The notes beneath the pieces were generated by a model. The model was not told where the DNA came from and ran no database searches. It saw only the letters and a program-made list of their open reading frames with translations. DNA of 57,494 nt, from NCBI GenBank assembly GCA_902727855.1, contig CACVAS010000168.1, positions 1 through 57,494 on the forward strand, in the 5' to 3' direction. Positions 1 through 8,630 of this stretch are shown here, one piece after another. Each line of letters starts with the position of its first letter. Position 1 is the first letter of the stretch. Made by a program: the position numbers and the translations under genes. This DNA is from an uncultured Sulfurovum sp. Its GTDB lineage: Bacteria; Campylobacterota; Campylobacteria; Campylobacterales; Sulfurovaceae.

Positions 1-89
1 TTCAGATCTCTATACATTTGAACCTAAAAAGAGTAAAAAATAAGAACATAATAGTCGTGTTGCTTGAGGTTACATTTCGTTAATTTTTT

Positions 90-464
90 TTACGAAAAAC
101 TGCCTAATTTAACTCCGCGGTTGACAATCACTCTTAGTTTATCAGATGTCCAATCATCCATATGGTCTTTATAGGCTTCGAGCATACACTCTTTTTCAAA
201 GTTGCATTGTTCTAATTTGTCTATGGTAGTGTCTACAGATTGTAAAGCCTCTGCAGGGATACCACCTTTATCGACATATTGATATGCTAAAGAATTAGCT
301 TCAAATTTAAATACATCCTTGATAGAGTCTGCTATATCTTCTTTTGAGTTTACTTCACTTGCTATTGGGTAAGTAGGTGTAAATATGTAAAACCATGCAA
401 TAAACAAAGGGATTCCTATAGTCATAATTTTACGTAAGAGTTTATCTAGTGGGGTGTTGAACAT
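90..464 (-). CDS. Small membrane-anchored protein of unknown function
   Basis: This 124-residue protein is not one I recognise. One hydrophobic segment at about residues 12-30 follows a short basic N-terminus, so it is probably an inner-membrane protein with a mainly hydrophilic periplasmic tail. Two cysteines at about residues 87 and 92 could form a disulfide. An AAGGA ribosome-binding site lies 7 bases before the ATG. It is divergent from the XRE regulator at 566, and the shared 101-bp gap holds inverted repeats, so it may be a target of that regulator; this is inference. Confidence 0.6.
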   Translation of the reverse strand: MFNTPLDKLLRKIMTIGIPLFIAWFYIFTPTYPIASEVNSKEDIADSIKDVFKFEANSLAYQYVDKGGIPAEALQSVDTTIDKLEQCNFEKECMLEAYKDHMDDWTSDKLRVIVNRGVKLGSFS

Positions 465-486
465 TCTTTTTCCTTAATTACTTAAT

Positions 487-552
487 TTGAGTAATTCTAT
501 ACTATATGAGCTAAAGTATTGTTTAACATATTGAATAAAATTACTCAATATG
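487..552. promoter_or_regulatory. Nested inverted repeats in a divergent intergenic region, candidate operator
   Basis: Two inverted repeats are visible. TTGAGTAATT (487-496) is matched by AATTACTCAA (539-548), a perfect 10-bp pair. CATATTGA (527-534) is matched by TCAATATG (545-552), a perfect 8-bp pair. They lie between the small membrane-protein gene and the XRE regulator, where an autoregulatory operator is expected. Binding is inference. Confidence 0.45.
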
Positions 553-565
553 TAAAGGCTCCATC

Positions 566-946
566 ATGCAGGTCAGAGATAAGATTAACTATATGATAGA
601 AGAGAAAAATATGTCAAAAACAGACTTTGCAGAAAAACTTTTAGCTTTAGAGCCAAAATTAAACTCCACCGGCAAATTACCTAGTCTATCAACTGTATAT
701 GGGTATTTGAATGGCAGAAGAGAAATTAAGATAGAACTTATTCCCTATATTGCTGAAGTGTTAGATATTAAAGAGCAAGAATTATTTGAGTTTGATATAG
801 AATATGCAACAGAATTTAACTATGTAATGTCAAAAGAGGTTAGAGAGATCATATCTCTTTTACAGTTTGTCCCAGCTGCAAAGATAATAGAGTTAAAGGA
901 CAACCTAACTAAATTTAAAGAACTAGCTTCGGAAGATTTAGTTTAA
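566..946 (+). CDS. XRE/Cro-C1-type helix-turn-helix regulator
   Basis: The 126-residue protein has an N-terminal helix-turn-helix of the Cro/C1 type at about residues 5-70: a KTDFAEKL first helix, then a STVYGYLNGRR recognition helix, then the LIPYIAEVL helix common in this family. The C-terminal 50 residues are helical and may mediate dimerisation. AAAGG lies 7 bases before the ATG. It is divergent from the membrane protein at 90-464 across a gap rich in inverted repeats, so autoregulation is likely. No toxin or phage gene accompanies it in the window. Confidence 0.75.
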   Translation: MQVRDKINYMIEEKNMSKTDFAEKLLALEPKLNSTGKLPSLSTVYGYLNGRREIKIELIPYIAEVLDIKEQELFEFDIEYATEFNYVMSKEVREIISLLQFVPAAKIIELKDNLTKFKELASEDLV

Positions 947-1050
947 CGATTAGAATATTCAATTTAGATGTGTACCTAAATGTGTACTTTGTCGTATTTA
1001 AAAGTTCATAATAATAAAATATAATTTGATGAGTTGACGCTGTAGTCGAA

Positions 1051-1135
1051 TGGTGCGGATGAGAGGACTCGAACCTCCACGCCGTAAAGCACCAGATCCT
1101 AAGTCTGGCGTGTATACCAATTTCACCACATCCGC
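1051..1135 (-). tRNA. tRNA-Leu (anticodon TAG)
   Basis: The reverse complement folds as a class II tRNA: acceptor GCGGATG pairs with CATCCGC, the anticodon stem CCAGA/TCTGG encloses a loop with TAG, a variable arm is present, and GGTTCGAGTCC forms the T arm. The discriminator A and an encoded CCA end occupy 1051-1054. It is the last gene of a five-tRNA minus-strand cluster. Confidence 0.95.
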
Positions 1136-1163
1136 ATGTGATTGTTTTCTAAACAATACTAAG

Positions 1164-1240
1164 TGGTACACCCATTAGGATTCGAACCTAAGACCCTCGC
1201 CTTAGAAGGGCGATGCTCTATCCAGCTGAGCTATGAGTGC
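1164..1240 (-). tRNA. tRNA-Arg (anticodon TCT)
   Basis: The reverse complement folds as a 77-nt tRNA. Acceptor GCACTCA pairs with TGGGTGT (two G-U pairs), the anticodon loop CTTCTAA carries TCT, GGTTCGAATCC is the T arm, and CCA is encoded at 1164-1166. Confidence 0.95.
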
Positions 1241-1280
1241 ACAAAAAATAATAATTAAATAACATTTCTAAGTATATCAA

Positions 1281-1357
1281 TGGTACGCCTGAGAGGACTC
1301 GAACCTCTAACCCTCAGATCCGAAGTCTGATGCTCTATCCAATTGAGCCACAAGCGC
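1281..1357 (-). tRNA. tRNA-Arg (anticodon TCG)
   Basis: The reverse complement folds as a 77-nt tRNA. Acceptor GCGCTTG pairs with CAGGCGT, the anticodon loop CTTCGGA carries TCG, GGTTCGAGTCC is the T arm, and CCA is encoded at 1281-1283. It is the second arginine tRNA of the cluster. Confidence 0.94.
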
Positions 1358-1396
1358 TTCAACTTATAGAGTGGTTACCTGATTAATTACTAATTA

Positions 1397-1473
1397 TGGG
1401 GTAGGCGACGGGACTCGAACCCGCGACAACCAGTACCACAAACTGGCGCTCTACCAACTGAACTACGCCTACC
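1397..1473 (-). tRNA. tRNA-His (anticodon GTG)
   Basis: The reverse complement folds as a tRNA with the extra G at position -1 (complement of 1473) opposite the C73 discriminator (complement of 1400), the hallmark of tRNA-His. The acceptor is GTAGGCG/CGCCTAC, the anticodon is GTG in the loop TTGTGGT, and CCA is encoded at 1397-1399. Confidence 0.95.
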
Positions 1474-1559
1474 ATATATAGGACATTTTTTGAGCAAAGC
1501 TCTAAAAAATACCAATCCCAAGTAATTTTACTTAATTATTATAATGTTAAATATCTAAA

Positions 1560-1636
1560 TGGTCGGAGTGAAAGGACTCGAACCTTCGACCCCCTGGTCC
1601 CAAACCAGGTGCGCTACCAGACTGCGCTACACTCCG
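1560..1636 (-). tRNA. tRNA-Pro (anticodon TGG)
   Basis: The reverse complement folds as a 77-nt tRNA. Acceptor CGGAGTG pairs with CACTCCG, the anticodon loop TTTGGGA carries TGG, GGTTCGAGTCC is the T arm, and CCA is encoded at 1560-1562. It is the first gene of the cluster, directly downstream of its promoter. Confidence 0.95.
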
Positions 1637-1672
1637 TTACTTTAAAACCTATTCTAGTTAAAAAGGAACGCA

Positions 1673-1701
1673 ATTATAGTCAAAAAGGTATCTAAAGTCA
1701 A
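1673..1701 (-). promoter_or_regulatory. Sigma-70 promoter of the tRNA operon
   Basis: On the minus strand TTGACT (1701-1696) is followed after 17 bases by a perfect TATAAT (1678-1673). Transcription should start near 1665, about 30 bases before tRNA-Pro. The spacing and consensus match are strong for this phylum, where -35 boxes are usually weak, and fit a stable-RNA promoter. Confidence 0.75.
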
Positions 1702-1806
1702 TAGAAATTGTGAAAAAAAATAATTCTTTCTAATTTTCCTCTACTTTAGAGGTCATTTAGGGGTTAATGTGTATAATAAATTCATTCACATTTTGGAGTG
1801 TCATAC

Positions 1807-3270
1807 ATGGATAGTTTATTTGAATCAATCAATGCAATACTAGGGTCTGTTTTCTTCTTTGATGTCTTTTTTGGCATGGCTGAAGGCGCTACCATGCCCT
1901 TTATTGTTGCATGGCTTATCGTAGGAGGGGTTTTTCTTACTTTACGTTTTGGATTTATTAATGTTCGTATGTTTTCACACTCTTACAAGATTATTACGGG
2001 TAAGTACAAAACAGCTGATGATGTAGGAGAGATTACACCCTTTCAGTCCTTAACTACAGCCCTTTCAGCAACTGTTGGGCTAGGAAATATAGCTGGTGTT
2101 GCTATTGCCATCTCCATAGGTGGGCCAGGGGCTACATTTTGGATGATACTCGCTGGTTTTTTTGGAATGACACTGAAGTTTACAGAAGTGACACTCGCAC
2201 AAATATATAGAGAGAAACGACCCGATGGACGCATCATGGGCGGAGCAATGCAATATCTATCTAAAGGTTTAGCCCAGAAAGGCCACGCCCAACTAGGAAA
2301 AATATTGGCTATTTTATTTGCCATATTGGCCATTGGGGGTTCCTTGGGTGCAGGAAATGCTTTTCAAACATCTCAGGCTATGGGTGTACTCTCTGAACGT
2401 ATTCCATTTTTCAACGCCTACCCTATTGTCTTTGGTCTACTTATGGCAACAGTTGTTGGTTTTGTCATCATTGGTGGCATTAAACGTATCGCCCAGACTG
2501 CTGAAAAGATTGTCCCGGCGATGGTTTTTATTTATCTCCTTGCGTCTATATGGATACTCGCAGTGAACGCCGCAGAAGTACCACATGCTATATCGGTTAT
2601 TTTTCATGAAGCTTTTGCACCTACAGCAGCCGCTGGTGGTATGATAGGTGTCTTGGTACAAGGGTTTAAAAGAGCTGCCTTTTCTTCTGAAGCAGGGATT
2701 GGCTCAGCTGCTATTGTCCACTCTACTGCTGCGGTGAAATACCCTGTAAGACAAGGTATGGTTGCTTTGTATGAGCCATTTATAGATACCATTGTTATTT
2801 GTACCATGACTGCCTTGGTGATTGTCACTACAGGTGTTTATGATCCTGCTGGAGAGTTTGCTAACCTTGTGGCAACCAAACAAGGTGCTGCTCTTACGGC
2901 AGCAGCTTATGGTACAGTCATCTCATGGTTCCCTATTATCTTGTCATTTTCTATAGTGCTTTTTGCATTTTCTACAATGATTTCATGGTCATATTATGGA
3001 GAGCGTTCTTGGACATATCTTTTTGGAGAAAAATATACATTAGTCTATAAACTTATCTTTGTTTCTTTTACTGTCGTCGCATCTGTAACAAGTGCTTCTG
3101 CTTTATTGGATTTTTCAGACTTGCTCATTTTAGCTATGGCATTGCCTAACCTTATAGGACTCTATATTTTACAAGGAGATGTCAAAGATAACTTAAAAAT
3201 GTATCTTTCAAAATGGAAAAGTGGAGAGTTAGATAGAGAGTGTATCGATAAAGGGGTATGTAAACAATGA
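1807..3270 (+). CDS. Alanine/glycine:cation symporter (AGCS family)
   Basis: This protein imports alanine or glycine with Na+ (or H+) across the inner membrane. The 487 residues carry about ten hydrophobic segments and the family core near residues 80-140, where LTTALSATVGLGNIAGVA is followed by a GGPGATFWM stretch. Length is normal for the AGCS family. I chose the ATG at 1807 because GGAG at 1795-1798 gives 8-base spacing to it; the in-frame GTG at 1798 would overlap that site. A TATAAT lies at 1772-1777. It appears to be monocistronic. Substrate preference cannot be read from sequence. Confidence 0.9.
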   Translation: MDSLFESINAILGSVFFFDVFFGMAEGATMPFIVAWLIVGGVFLTLRFGFINVRMFSHSYKIITGKYKTADDVGEITPFQSLTTALSATVGLGNIAGVAIAISIGGPGATFWMILAGFFGMTLKFTEVTLAQIYREKRPDGRIMGGAMQYLSKGLAQKGHAQLGKILAILFAILAIGGSLGAGNAFQTSQAMGVLSERIPFFNAYPIVFGLLMATVVGFVIIGGIKRIAQTAEKIVPAMVFIYLLASIWILAVNAAEVPHAISVIFHEAFAPTAAAGGMIGVLVQGFKRAAFSSEAGIGSAAIVHSTAAVKYPVRQGMVALYEPFIDTIVICTMTALVIVTTGVYDPAGEFANLVATKQGAALTAAAYGTVISWFPIILSFSIVLFAFSTMISWSYYGERSWTYLFGEKYTLVYKLIFVSFTVVASVTSASALLDFSDLLILAMALPNLIGLYILQGDVKDNLKMYLSKWKSGELDRECIDKGVCKQ

Positions 3271-3290
3271 TTCATCAAGTAATTTAAATA

Positions 3291-3311
3291 CTAAACCCTT
3301 AGTCGGTTTAG
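3291..3311 (+). terminator. Weak hairpin downstream of the symporter gene
   Basis: CTAAACC (3291-3297) pairs with GGTTTAG (3305-3311) around a 7-base loop, 21 bases after the stop codon, followed by only a short T run. It is a candidate terminator, possibly Rho-assisted. Confidence 0.35.
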
Positions 3312-3427
3312 TTTGCTATAGATTTGGCTCAATGGTGTGAATGTAGTGAAGGAGCATACATTCTAGTATGTGACAAAGCACAATGAAGCCATTTTGTCAA
3401 AGGTATAGTTCTGGCACTAAATGCCGA

Positions 3428-3457
3428 TACCCCTGTCGCTAAAGCGTAAATGGGGTA
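3428..3457 (-). terminator. Two-level hairpin downstream of purM
   Basis: TACCCC (3428-3433) pairs with GGGGTA (3452-3457), enclosing a smaller CGCT/AGCG stem. It lies 8 bases beyond the purM stop on the minus strand and is the likely end of the purM transcript. The rest of 3312-3427 shows short imperfect hairpins and no gene. Confidence 0.4.
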
Positions 3458-3465
3458 AAAATAAA

Positions 3466-4461
3466 CTAGACTAAGTCAACGCCTTTTTCACCTTTGGCTA
3501 ATGCACCAATAACATAGCCATCAGTGTTGGCAAGTACCGCATCAACATCTTCAGGTTCAACACACCATACCATACCTACACCCATGTTAAAGGCTCTATA
3601 CATTTCATCTTCTGCTACATACTGAGACATAAACTCAAAGATAGGTAATACTCTTATGCTCTCTTTGTTTACAATGGCTCTCATACCTTCAGGAAGGACA
3701 CGTGGAAGGTTTTCTACGATTCCCCCACCCGTAATGTGGGCTAAGGCCTTTACGTACTGCTTATTGGCTTTGTACTCTTTAACGTAAATACGTGTTGGTT
3801 CCAGTAGTGTTTCCACTAAAGGCTTACCATCAAACTCAGTGTCAAGTGCCATGCCTAGTTTCTCAAACATAAGTTTTCTCACAAGAGAATAGCCATTTGA
3901 ATGTACTCCAGAACTTGGCATTGCAATGAGCACCTGCCCTTCTTTGACATTTGCCACAGTATCCATTTCTGATCGTTCTGCTATACCAACTGCAAAACCA
4001 GCTAAATCAAAATCATCATCTGAGTACATCCCTGGCATTTCAGCTGTTTCACCACCTACAAGTGCACACTCAGAACGTCTACAACCTTCTGCTATACCTG
4101 CTACAACATCTTTAGCATTTTCTGGCAATAACTTACCTGTTGCGTAATAGTCAAGGAAAAACATAGGCGTACCGTTATTACAAATGAGGTCATTGACACA
4201 CATTGCTACTAAGTCTATACCAACGGTATCGAGCTTACCACTCTCAATGGCTATACGTAGTTTTGTACCCACACCATCTGTTGCAGACAAAATAACTGGT
4301 TCTTTGTATCCTGTTGGTAGTGCATACGCACCTGCAAATGAACCTATACCACCTATCACATTTTTATCAAATGTTGATTTTACATCACTTTTTATCGCAT
4401 CTACAAATGCATTACCTGCATCAATATCTACACCCGCATCTTTATATGATATATCTGACAT
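3466..4461 (-). CDS. purM: Phosphoribosylformylglycinamidine cyclo-ligase (AIR synthetase)
   Basis: PurM closes the imidazole ring in de novo purine synthesis, converting FGAM to AIR with ATP in the cytoplasm. The 331-residue protein matches the family throughout: the N-terminal SYKDAGVDIDAG, the SATDGVGTKL nucleotide-binding stretch near residue 60, GGETAEMPGMY near 137, and HITGGGIVENLPRVLP near 242. Its ATG shares one base with the stop of the upstream membrane-protein gene (TAATG), which implies translational coupling. Length is typical and nothing looks altered. Confidence 0.97.
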   Translation of the reverse strand: MSDISYKDAGVDIDAGNAFVDAIKSDVKSTFDKNVIGGIGSFAGAYALPTGYKEPVILSATDGVGTKLRIAIESGKLDTVGIDLVAMCVNDLICNNGTPMFFLDYYATGKLLPENAKDVVAGIAEGCRRSECALVGGETAEMPGMYSDDDFDLAGFAVGIAERSEMDTVANVKEGQVLIAMPSSGVHSNGYSLVRKLMFEKLGMALDTEFDGKPLVETLLEPTRIYVKEYKANKQYVKALAHITGGGIVENLPRVLPEGMRAIVNKESIRVLPIFEFMSQYVAEDEMYRAFNMGVGMVWCVEPEDVDAVLANTDGYVIGALAKGEKGVDLV

Positions 4462-4697
4462 TAATTTGTACCTTTATTATCTATATCTTCACATGAAGGA
4501 AATATTTTTTTAAGTATCATGAGTCCTGGGCACCATCCTGTAAGTCCAGCAATGGCAAGCATCACCATCATACCAAACTGCAAAAGAAAGGCTATTTGAA
4601 GCATATAGGTTTCACCACCCATACCCATACCTGCTAAACCTAGCACAAAACCCAATATACTTGCTTGTATTAAACGTTGTATCTTTTCAGCACACAT
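4461..4697 (-). CDS. DUF2892/YgaP-type small inner-membrane protein
   Basis: This 78-residue protein has two hydrophobic helices (about residues 11-27 and 34-52) followed by TGWCPGLMILKKIF, the signature end of the YgaP transmembrane domain family often found beside rhodanese domains. Here it stands alone. A second cysteine sits near the C-terminus (PSCED). It is the first gene of a two-gene operon with purM, overlapping its start by one base. Function is unknown; family members are linked to sulfur or membrane stress roles only by context. Confidence 0.75.
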   Translation of the reverse strand: MCAEKIQRLIQASILGFVLGLAGMGMGGETYMLQIAFLLQFGMMVMLAIAGLTGWCPGLMILKKIFPSCEDIDNKGTN

Positions 4698-4755
4698 TTA
4701 AAAATCCTTTGTGAGAAATTGTGCGTATTATAGCTAAAATTAGCTGTTGAATTAT

Positions 4756-4879
4756 GAGTTAAGTTTACGCCCCAACTTTTATTTGATAGAGCGTATTCTG
4801 GCAAAGCCAGATCTACTACTCTTCAGCAGAGAGCTCATACAACTTGTCGTATTTAAGAGTTAAGTTTACGCCCCAACTT
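4756..4879. repeat. 23-bp direct repeat duplicating a gene's 3' end
   Basis: The 23 bases at 4756-4778 recur exactly at 4857-4879, 101 bp apart. The right copy spans the last codons of the thiamine-binding-protein gene; the left copy lies in the gap before purM's operon. The 78 bp between the copies contains a CTGGC/GCCAG hairpin and no gene. Confidence 0.7.
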
Positions 4880-5167
4880 CTCTTCTACTGCACCAACTTT
4901 GTTTTTAAGTCTTCCAACTGGACCTTCTCGCCAGTCTATTTTAATAGAACTGTACACACGTCCACAGTCTTTTTGAAGTTCCTCATAGGCTTCATTTATC
5001 ACTGCTAAAACCTCTGCAACTGTTTCACCTTCTATGATGGTGCCCATGGGAGTAAGTTGGTACCCTAGTCCACTTTTATCGACAATGTCTAAAACTCTTG
5101 CTACAAAAGCACTTTTACTTTGGGTTGCCTCGGTTGGGAACATACTAAATTCTACTAATGCTGACAT
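4853..5167 (-). CDS. MTH1187-family thiamine-binding protein
   Basis: This family (YqgV/MTH1187, formerly DUF77) forms small ferredoxin-like oligomers that bind thiamine or a related pyrimidine. The protein opens with ALVEFSMFP, continues with GLGYQLTPMGTIIEGE, and ends in the usual basic helix, giving 104 residues, a normal length. I chose the ATG at 5167 because AAAGGAATTAAC immediately precedes it; the upstream in-frame ATG at 5191 would place that ribosome-binding site inside the gene. It is divergent from the flavoprotein gene. Whether it serves thiamine salvage here is not shown by neighbours. Confidence 0.85.
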   Translation of the reverse strand: MSALVEFSMFPTEATQSKSAFVARVLDIVDKSGLGYQLTPMGTIIEGETVAEVLAVINEAYEELQKDCGRVYSSIKIDWREGPVGRLKNKVGAVEEKLGRKLNS

Positions 5168-5203
5168 GTTAATTCCTTTGATAATTTTCAAGTATAATAC
5201 CTT

Positions 5204-6418
5204 ATGAATAATGAAACTATGATAATCATCGGGGCAGGGGCAGCTGGGCTGATGTCTGCTATTGTGAATGCTAAAGCTGGTAAGTCTGTCACTTTGTTAG
5301 AACAAAACAGTAAGATAGGTAAAAAAATCCTAGTTTCTGGTAATGGTAAATGTAACATAGACAATAAATATATTCAATTAAACCGTTTTCATTCACAAAA
5401 CCCACAGTTTGTTGAAGAGGTACTCAAAGGGTATGACTTTGAAGTGATAGAAAAGTTTTTCACATCACTAGGAATGGAACTTGTGGAAGGAAAAGAGGGA
5501 AAAATGTTTCCTATGTCACTGCAAGCATCTTCAGTGGTTGAACTTTTGGAATATGAGGCAAAAAGAGTAGGGGTACAGATAGTGTGTGACTGTGCAGTGA
5601 CAAGCATAGATAAAAAGGGTGACACTTTTAACGTAGAAACCTCACAAGGCACAAAAACATCTTCACAACTTGTTCTTGCCTCTGGCTCACCTGCCGCTCC
5701 ACACTTAGGGGGCTCCAACTCTGGGTATGCTTTTGCTACCAAAATGGGGCACTCACTCATCCCAAGACATCCAAGCCTTGTACAACTTTGCTCTGATGAA
5801 GAGTGGGTCAAATCCTGTGCAGGTGTGAAAGTAGCAGGCCTTGCTAAACTCTATGCCAATGGCGAGTACATTACAGAAAAAAAAGGTGACCTTCTCTTTA
5901 CCAACTACGGCATAAGTGGCCTAGCCATACTTGACCTAAGCCGCGAGGTAAGCATCAGACTTGCCAACTTTGACTACTGTGAACTAAGCCTTGACCTTAT
6001 GCCCCATATCAGTAAAGAAAAGCTCACTAACTTACTGCAAAGTAGGGTACAAAAAGAGAGTGAAAAACCCATAGAACTATGGTTACAAGGTGTCATGCAT
6101 AAAAAACTCATAGGCATCATACTAGAACAGTCAAAGAGTAGGGTAGAAGCAGAAAGAGAGCTCAACCGTAAAGAGATAAACAAACTCGTTCACGCCATAA
6201 AAAACCTCAAACTAAGCATAAGTGATACCAAGGGCTTCAAAGGTGCAGAAGTATCTACAGGAGGCATAGACACAGCAGAAGTAAACCCACACACCATGGA
6301 GTCAAAACGCGTACCCAACCTCTACTTCGCAGGAGAGATACTCGATGTCGACGGAGACAGAGGAGGGTTTAATTTTCACTTTGCTTGGGTCACAGGATTA
6401 CGTACAGCTCTAGGCTAG
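5204..6418 (+). CDS. YhiN/HI0933-family FAD-dependent flavoprotein
   Basis: The 404-residue protein begins with a Rossmann FAD-binding motif (GAGAAGLMSA, about residues 10-19) and has the family-specific GKKILVSGNGKCN stretch near residue 39. It ends with FAGEILDVDGDRGGFNFHFAW, the conserved FAD-contacting tail. The family is usually annotated NAD(P)/FAD-dependent oxidoreductase or aminoacetone oxidase-like; the physiological substrate is not settled. No strong ribosome-binding site precedes the ATG. The stop codon overlaps the end of a small minus-strand gene. Confidence 0.88.
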   Translation: MNNETMIIIGAGAAGLMSAIVNAKAGKSVTLLEQNSKIGKKILVSGNGKCNIDNKYIQLNRFHSQNPQFVEEVLKGYDFEVIEKFFTSLGMELVEGKEGKMFPMSLQASSVVELLEYEAKRVGVQIVCDCAVTSIDKKGDTFNVETSQGTKTSSQLVLASGSPAAPHLGGSNSGYAFATKMGHSLIPRHPSLVQLCSDEEWVKSCAGVKVAGLAKLYANGEYITEKKGDLLFTNYGISGLAILDLSREVSIRLANFDYCELSLDLMPHISKEKLTNLLQSRVQKESEKPIELWLQGVMHKKLIGIILEQSKSRVEAERELNRKEINKLVHAIKNLKLSISDTKGFKGAEVSTGGIDTAEVNPHTMESKRVPNLYFAGEILDVDGDRGGFNFHFAWVTGLRTALG

Positions 6419-6534
6419 TGGTTACCTCGTGTAAAGTCATCATCTTCACCTAGAGTGATTTTTTCACAATGTTTTGTCGCAGAGAAAGCAAAAATAAACA
6501 ATAGCTTATCCCAAATTTTTAATAAAAGTTTCAT
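6415..6534 (-). CDS. Candidate 39-residue small protein with hydrophobic N-terminus
   Basis: An open frame of 39 codons starts at 6534 with AAGGAT 6 bases upstream of the ATG. It begins MKLLLKIWDKLLFIFAFSA, an amphipathic or membrane-associating segment, and ends acidic then basic (EDDDFTRGNH). It overlaps the 3' end of the flavoprotein gene tail to tail. I do not recognise it. The good ribosome-binding site and start context support a real gene; the length alone does not. Confidence 0.45.
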   Translation of the reverse strand: MKLLLKIWDKLLFIFAFSATKHCEKITLGEDDDFTRGNH

Positions 6535-6673
6535 ACTAAAATCCTTTATAAACTATAATCATATTCTTATATAAATAATCTTTTAGTTTGCTGTAACATT
6601 TTATTAATGTTGGGAAATAAAATATAAAAGTTTAAATAGTCTTTTAATTTACTGTAGATTTGAGGGTTGTTGA

Positions 6674-6714
6674 GAGGAAGTATACGGTCAGTATATGACC
6701 GAACAAACTTCCTC
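6674..6714. terminator. Nested inverted repeat downstream of typA
   Basis: GAGGAAGT (6674-6681) pairs with ACTTCCTC (6707-6714). Inside it CGGTCA (6685-6690) pairs with TGACCG (6696-6701). It begins 23 bases beyond the typA stop. There is no T-tract on the minus strand, so it is either a Rho-dependent 3' stabiliser or a small repeat element. Confidence 0.4.
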
Positions 6715-6737
6715 GAAGGTACTGTGAAGAAAAAGAA

Positions 6738-8555
6738 TTATTTAGCGTTCTTTTTATCTCTTGCCGCTCTTTTTCTTTCATTGGCATCTAACGATTTTTT
6801 ACGAATTCTTACTGAGTCTGGTGTGATCTCAATAAGTTCATCTTCTTCTATCCACTCCATAGCTGACTCTAGTGTAATCTCTCTAGGTGTCACAAGTTTA
6901 ATAGCGTCATCTGCTCCAGATGTTCTCATGTTTGTAAGAGCTTTACCTTTAAGTGGGTTCACATCAAGGTCACCTGGTCTTGCAGACTCACCTATCACCA
7001 TACCTGCATACACTTTGTCTTGTGGGTTAATAAACATAATACCACGTGACTGAAGGTTGAAAATAGAGAAGGCTACTGCTTCACCATTGTCCATAGATAC
7101 AAGTGCACCTGGTGTACGACTCTGCACTGTTCCTGAGTATGCTCTGTACTCTAAGTAAGAGTGGTTCATAATACCTTCACCTTTGGTGTCCGTTAAGAAT
7201 TCATTTCTAAACCCAATAAGCCCACGTGCAGGGATTTCAAACTCAAGTCTAATGGTACCATCTGGCATTGGTGTAAGAGAAGTCATGTTTGCTTTTCTTT
7301 TTCCTAGTTTTTCTATGGCAACACCTTGGAACTCTTCTGGAACATCTACGACTAGGTGCTCAAATGGCTCCATTTTTACACCATTTTCTTCTTTAGTCAC
7401 AACTTCAGGACGTGCAAGCATAAACTCAAAACCTTCACGTCTCATGTTTTCTGCCAAAATACCAATTTGAAGTTCACCACGACCAGAAACCTTGAAAGAT
7501 GCATCTCCCATAGGCTCCATACGCATAGCAATATTTGTCTCCATCTCTTTTTCAAGACGCTCTTTAATTTTGTTAGACGTAACATGTTTACCTTCTTGCC
7601 CAGCAAGTGGTCCATTGTTTACAGACATAATGACTGAAAGCGTAGGCTCTTCAACGTGCATAGGGTCAAGTGCTACTGGGTTTACAGGGTCACATACAGA
7701 GTCACCTACATCAATGTCGTTAAACCCTGCAATCGCTACAATATCGCCCGCTTCAGCTTCTTGTATTTCTACTCTTTCAAGTCCTTTAAACCCAATAAGT
7801 TTAGAAACACGTGACTTAGACTTTGTACCACAAGCTTTTACAAGTAAATACTCATCACCTTTTTTTACTTTACCATTAAAGATACGTGTAATACCAATAC
7901 GTCCTACAAAGTTGTCAGAGTCTAGTGTAAATACCTGTGCTTGAGTATCTGCATCTGCTGAACCTTGTGGGTAAGGTACTTTGTCCAAAATAGCTTCAAA
8001 GAGTGGTGTCATATCTTTGTTTTCATCTTCCATTTCCCACTTCGCATAACCATCACGCGCAGCAGCATAAAGTACTGGGAATTCAAGCTGCTCTTCGTTT
8101 GCTTCAAGTGCGACAAGTAGATCAAATACCTCATCCATCACTCTGTCTGGGTCTGAACCGTCTTTATCTATCTTGTTAATCACTACAACGGGGATAAGCC
8201 CAAAACCGATTGCTTTTTTCAAAACAAATTTTGTTTGAGGCATCACACCTTCTTGTGCATCAACAAGAAGAAGTACACCATCTACCATTTTAAGTACACG
8301 TTCAACTTCACCACCAAAGTCGGCGTGACCTGGAGTATCGATAATGTTGATTTTATGATCACCATAGGTAATCGCTGTATTTTTAGAAAGAATGGTAATC
8401 CCTCTCTCTTTTTCAATAGCATCACTATCCATCGCTCTCTCTTCCACCTCTTGGTGTGCTTCAAATGTACCAGATTGTTGAAGAAGTTCATCTACCAGTG
8501 TTGTTTTACCGTGGTCAACGTGCGCGATTACGGCAATGTTTTTAATTTTTTGCAT
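6738..8555 (-). CDS. typA: Ribosome-associated translational GTPase TypA/BipA
   Basis: TypA is an EF-G-like GTPase that binds ribosomes and helps 50S assembly and translation under cold or stress. The 605-residue protein has all G motifs in the first 140 residues: AHVDHGKT (11-18), [10 protein letters not shown], and VVINKID. EF-Tu domain 2, the EF-G III and V folds, and the TypA-specific C-terminal domain follow, ending in a lysine/arginine-rich tail. Length is normal. It appears monocistronic, with a nested hairpin downstream. Confidence 0.97.
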   Translation of the reverse strand: MQKIKNIAVIAHVDHGKTTLVDELLQQSGTFEAHQEVEERAMDSDAIEKERGITILSKNTAITYGDHKINIIDTPGHADFGGEVERVLKMVDGVLLLVDAQEGVMPQTKFVLKKAIGFGLIPVVVINKIDKDGSDPDRVMDEVFDLLVALEANEEQLEFPVLYAAARDGYAKWEMEDENKDMTPLFEAILDKVPYPQGSADADTQAQVFTLDSDNFVGRIGITRIFNGKVKKGDEYLLVKACGTKSKSRVSKLIGFKGLERVEIQEAEAGDIVAIAGFNDIDVGDSVCDPVNPVALDPMHVEEPTLSVIMSVNNGPLAGQEGKHVTSNKIKERLEKEMETNIAMRMEPMGDASFKVSGRGELQIGILAENMRREGFEFMLARPEVVTKEENGVKMEPFEHLVVDVPEEFQGVAIEKLGKRKANMTSLTPMPDGTIRLEFEIPARGLIGFRNEFLTDTKGEGIMNHSYLEYRAYSGTVQSRTPGALVSMDNGEAVAFSIFNLQSRGIMFINPQDKVYAGMVIGESARPGDLDVNPLKGKALTNMRTSGADDAIKLVTPREITLESAMEWIEEDELIEITPDSVRIRKKSLDANERKRAARDKKNAK

Positions 8556-8630
8556 GATATTTCCTGAGATTAAGGGTGCACCCTTATAAAATTTCGCGAA
8601 TTATAGCGAAAAGTTACTATAGTATAGATT

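Noticed and set aside
965..985. Short direct repeat GTGTAC before tRNA-Leu, as an attachment site
   Set aside because: Only 6-7 bases long and no integrase or second copy near the tRNA gene ends.
1798..1806. GTG start for the alanine/glycine symporter
   Set aside because: It overlaps the GGAG ribosome-binding site; the ATG at 1807 has proper spacing.
4700..5203. TPP riboswitch near the thiamine-binding gene
   Set aside because: No thi-box sequence (such as CTGAGA) with the expected stem layout is visible upstream of 5167.
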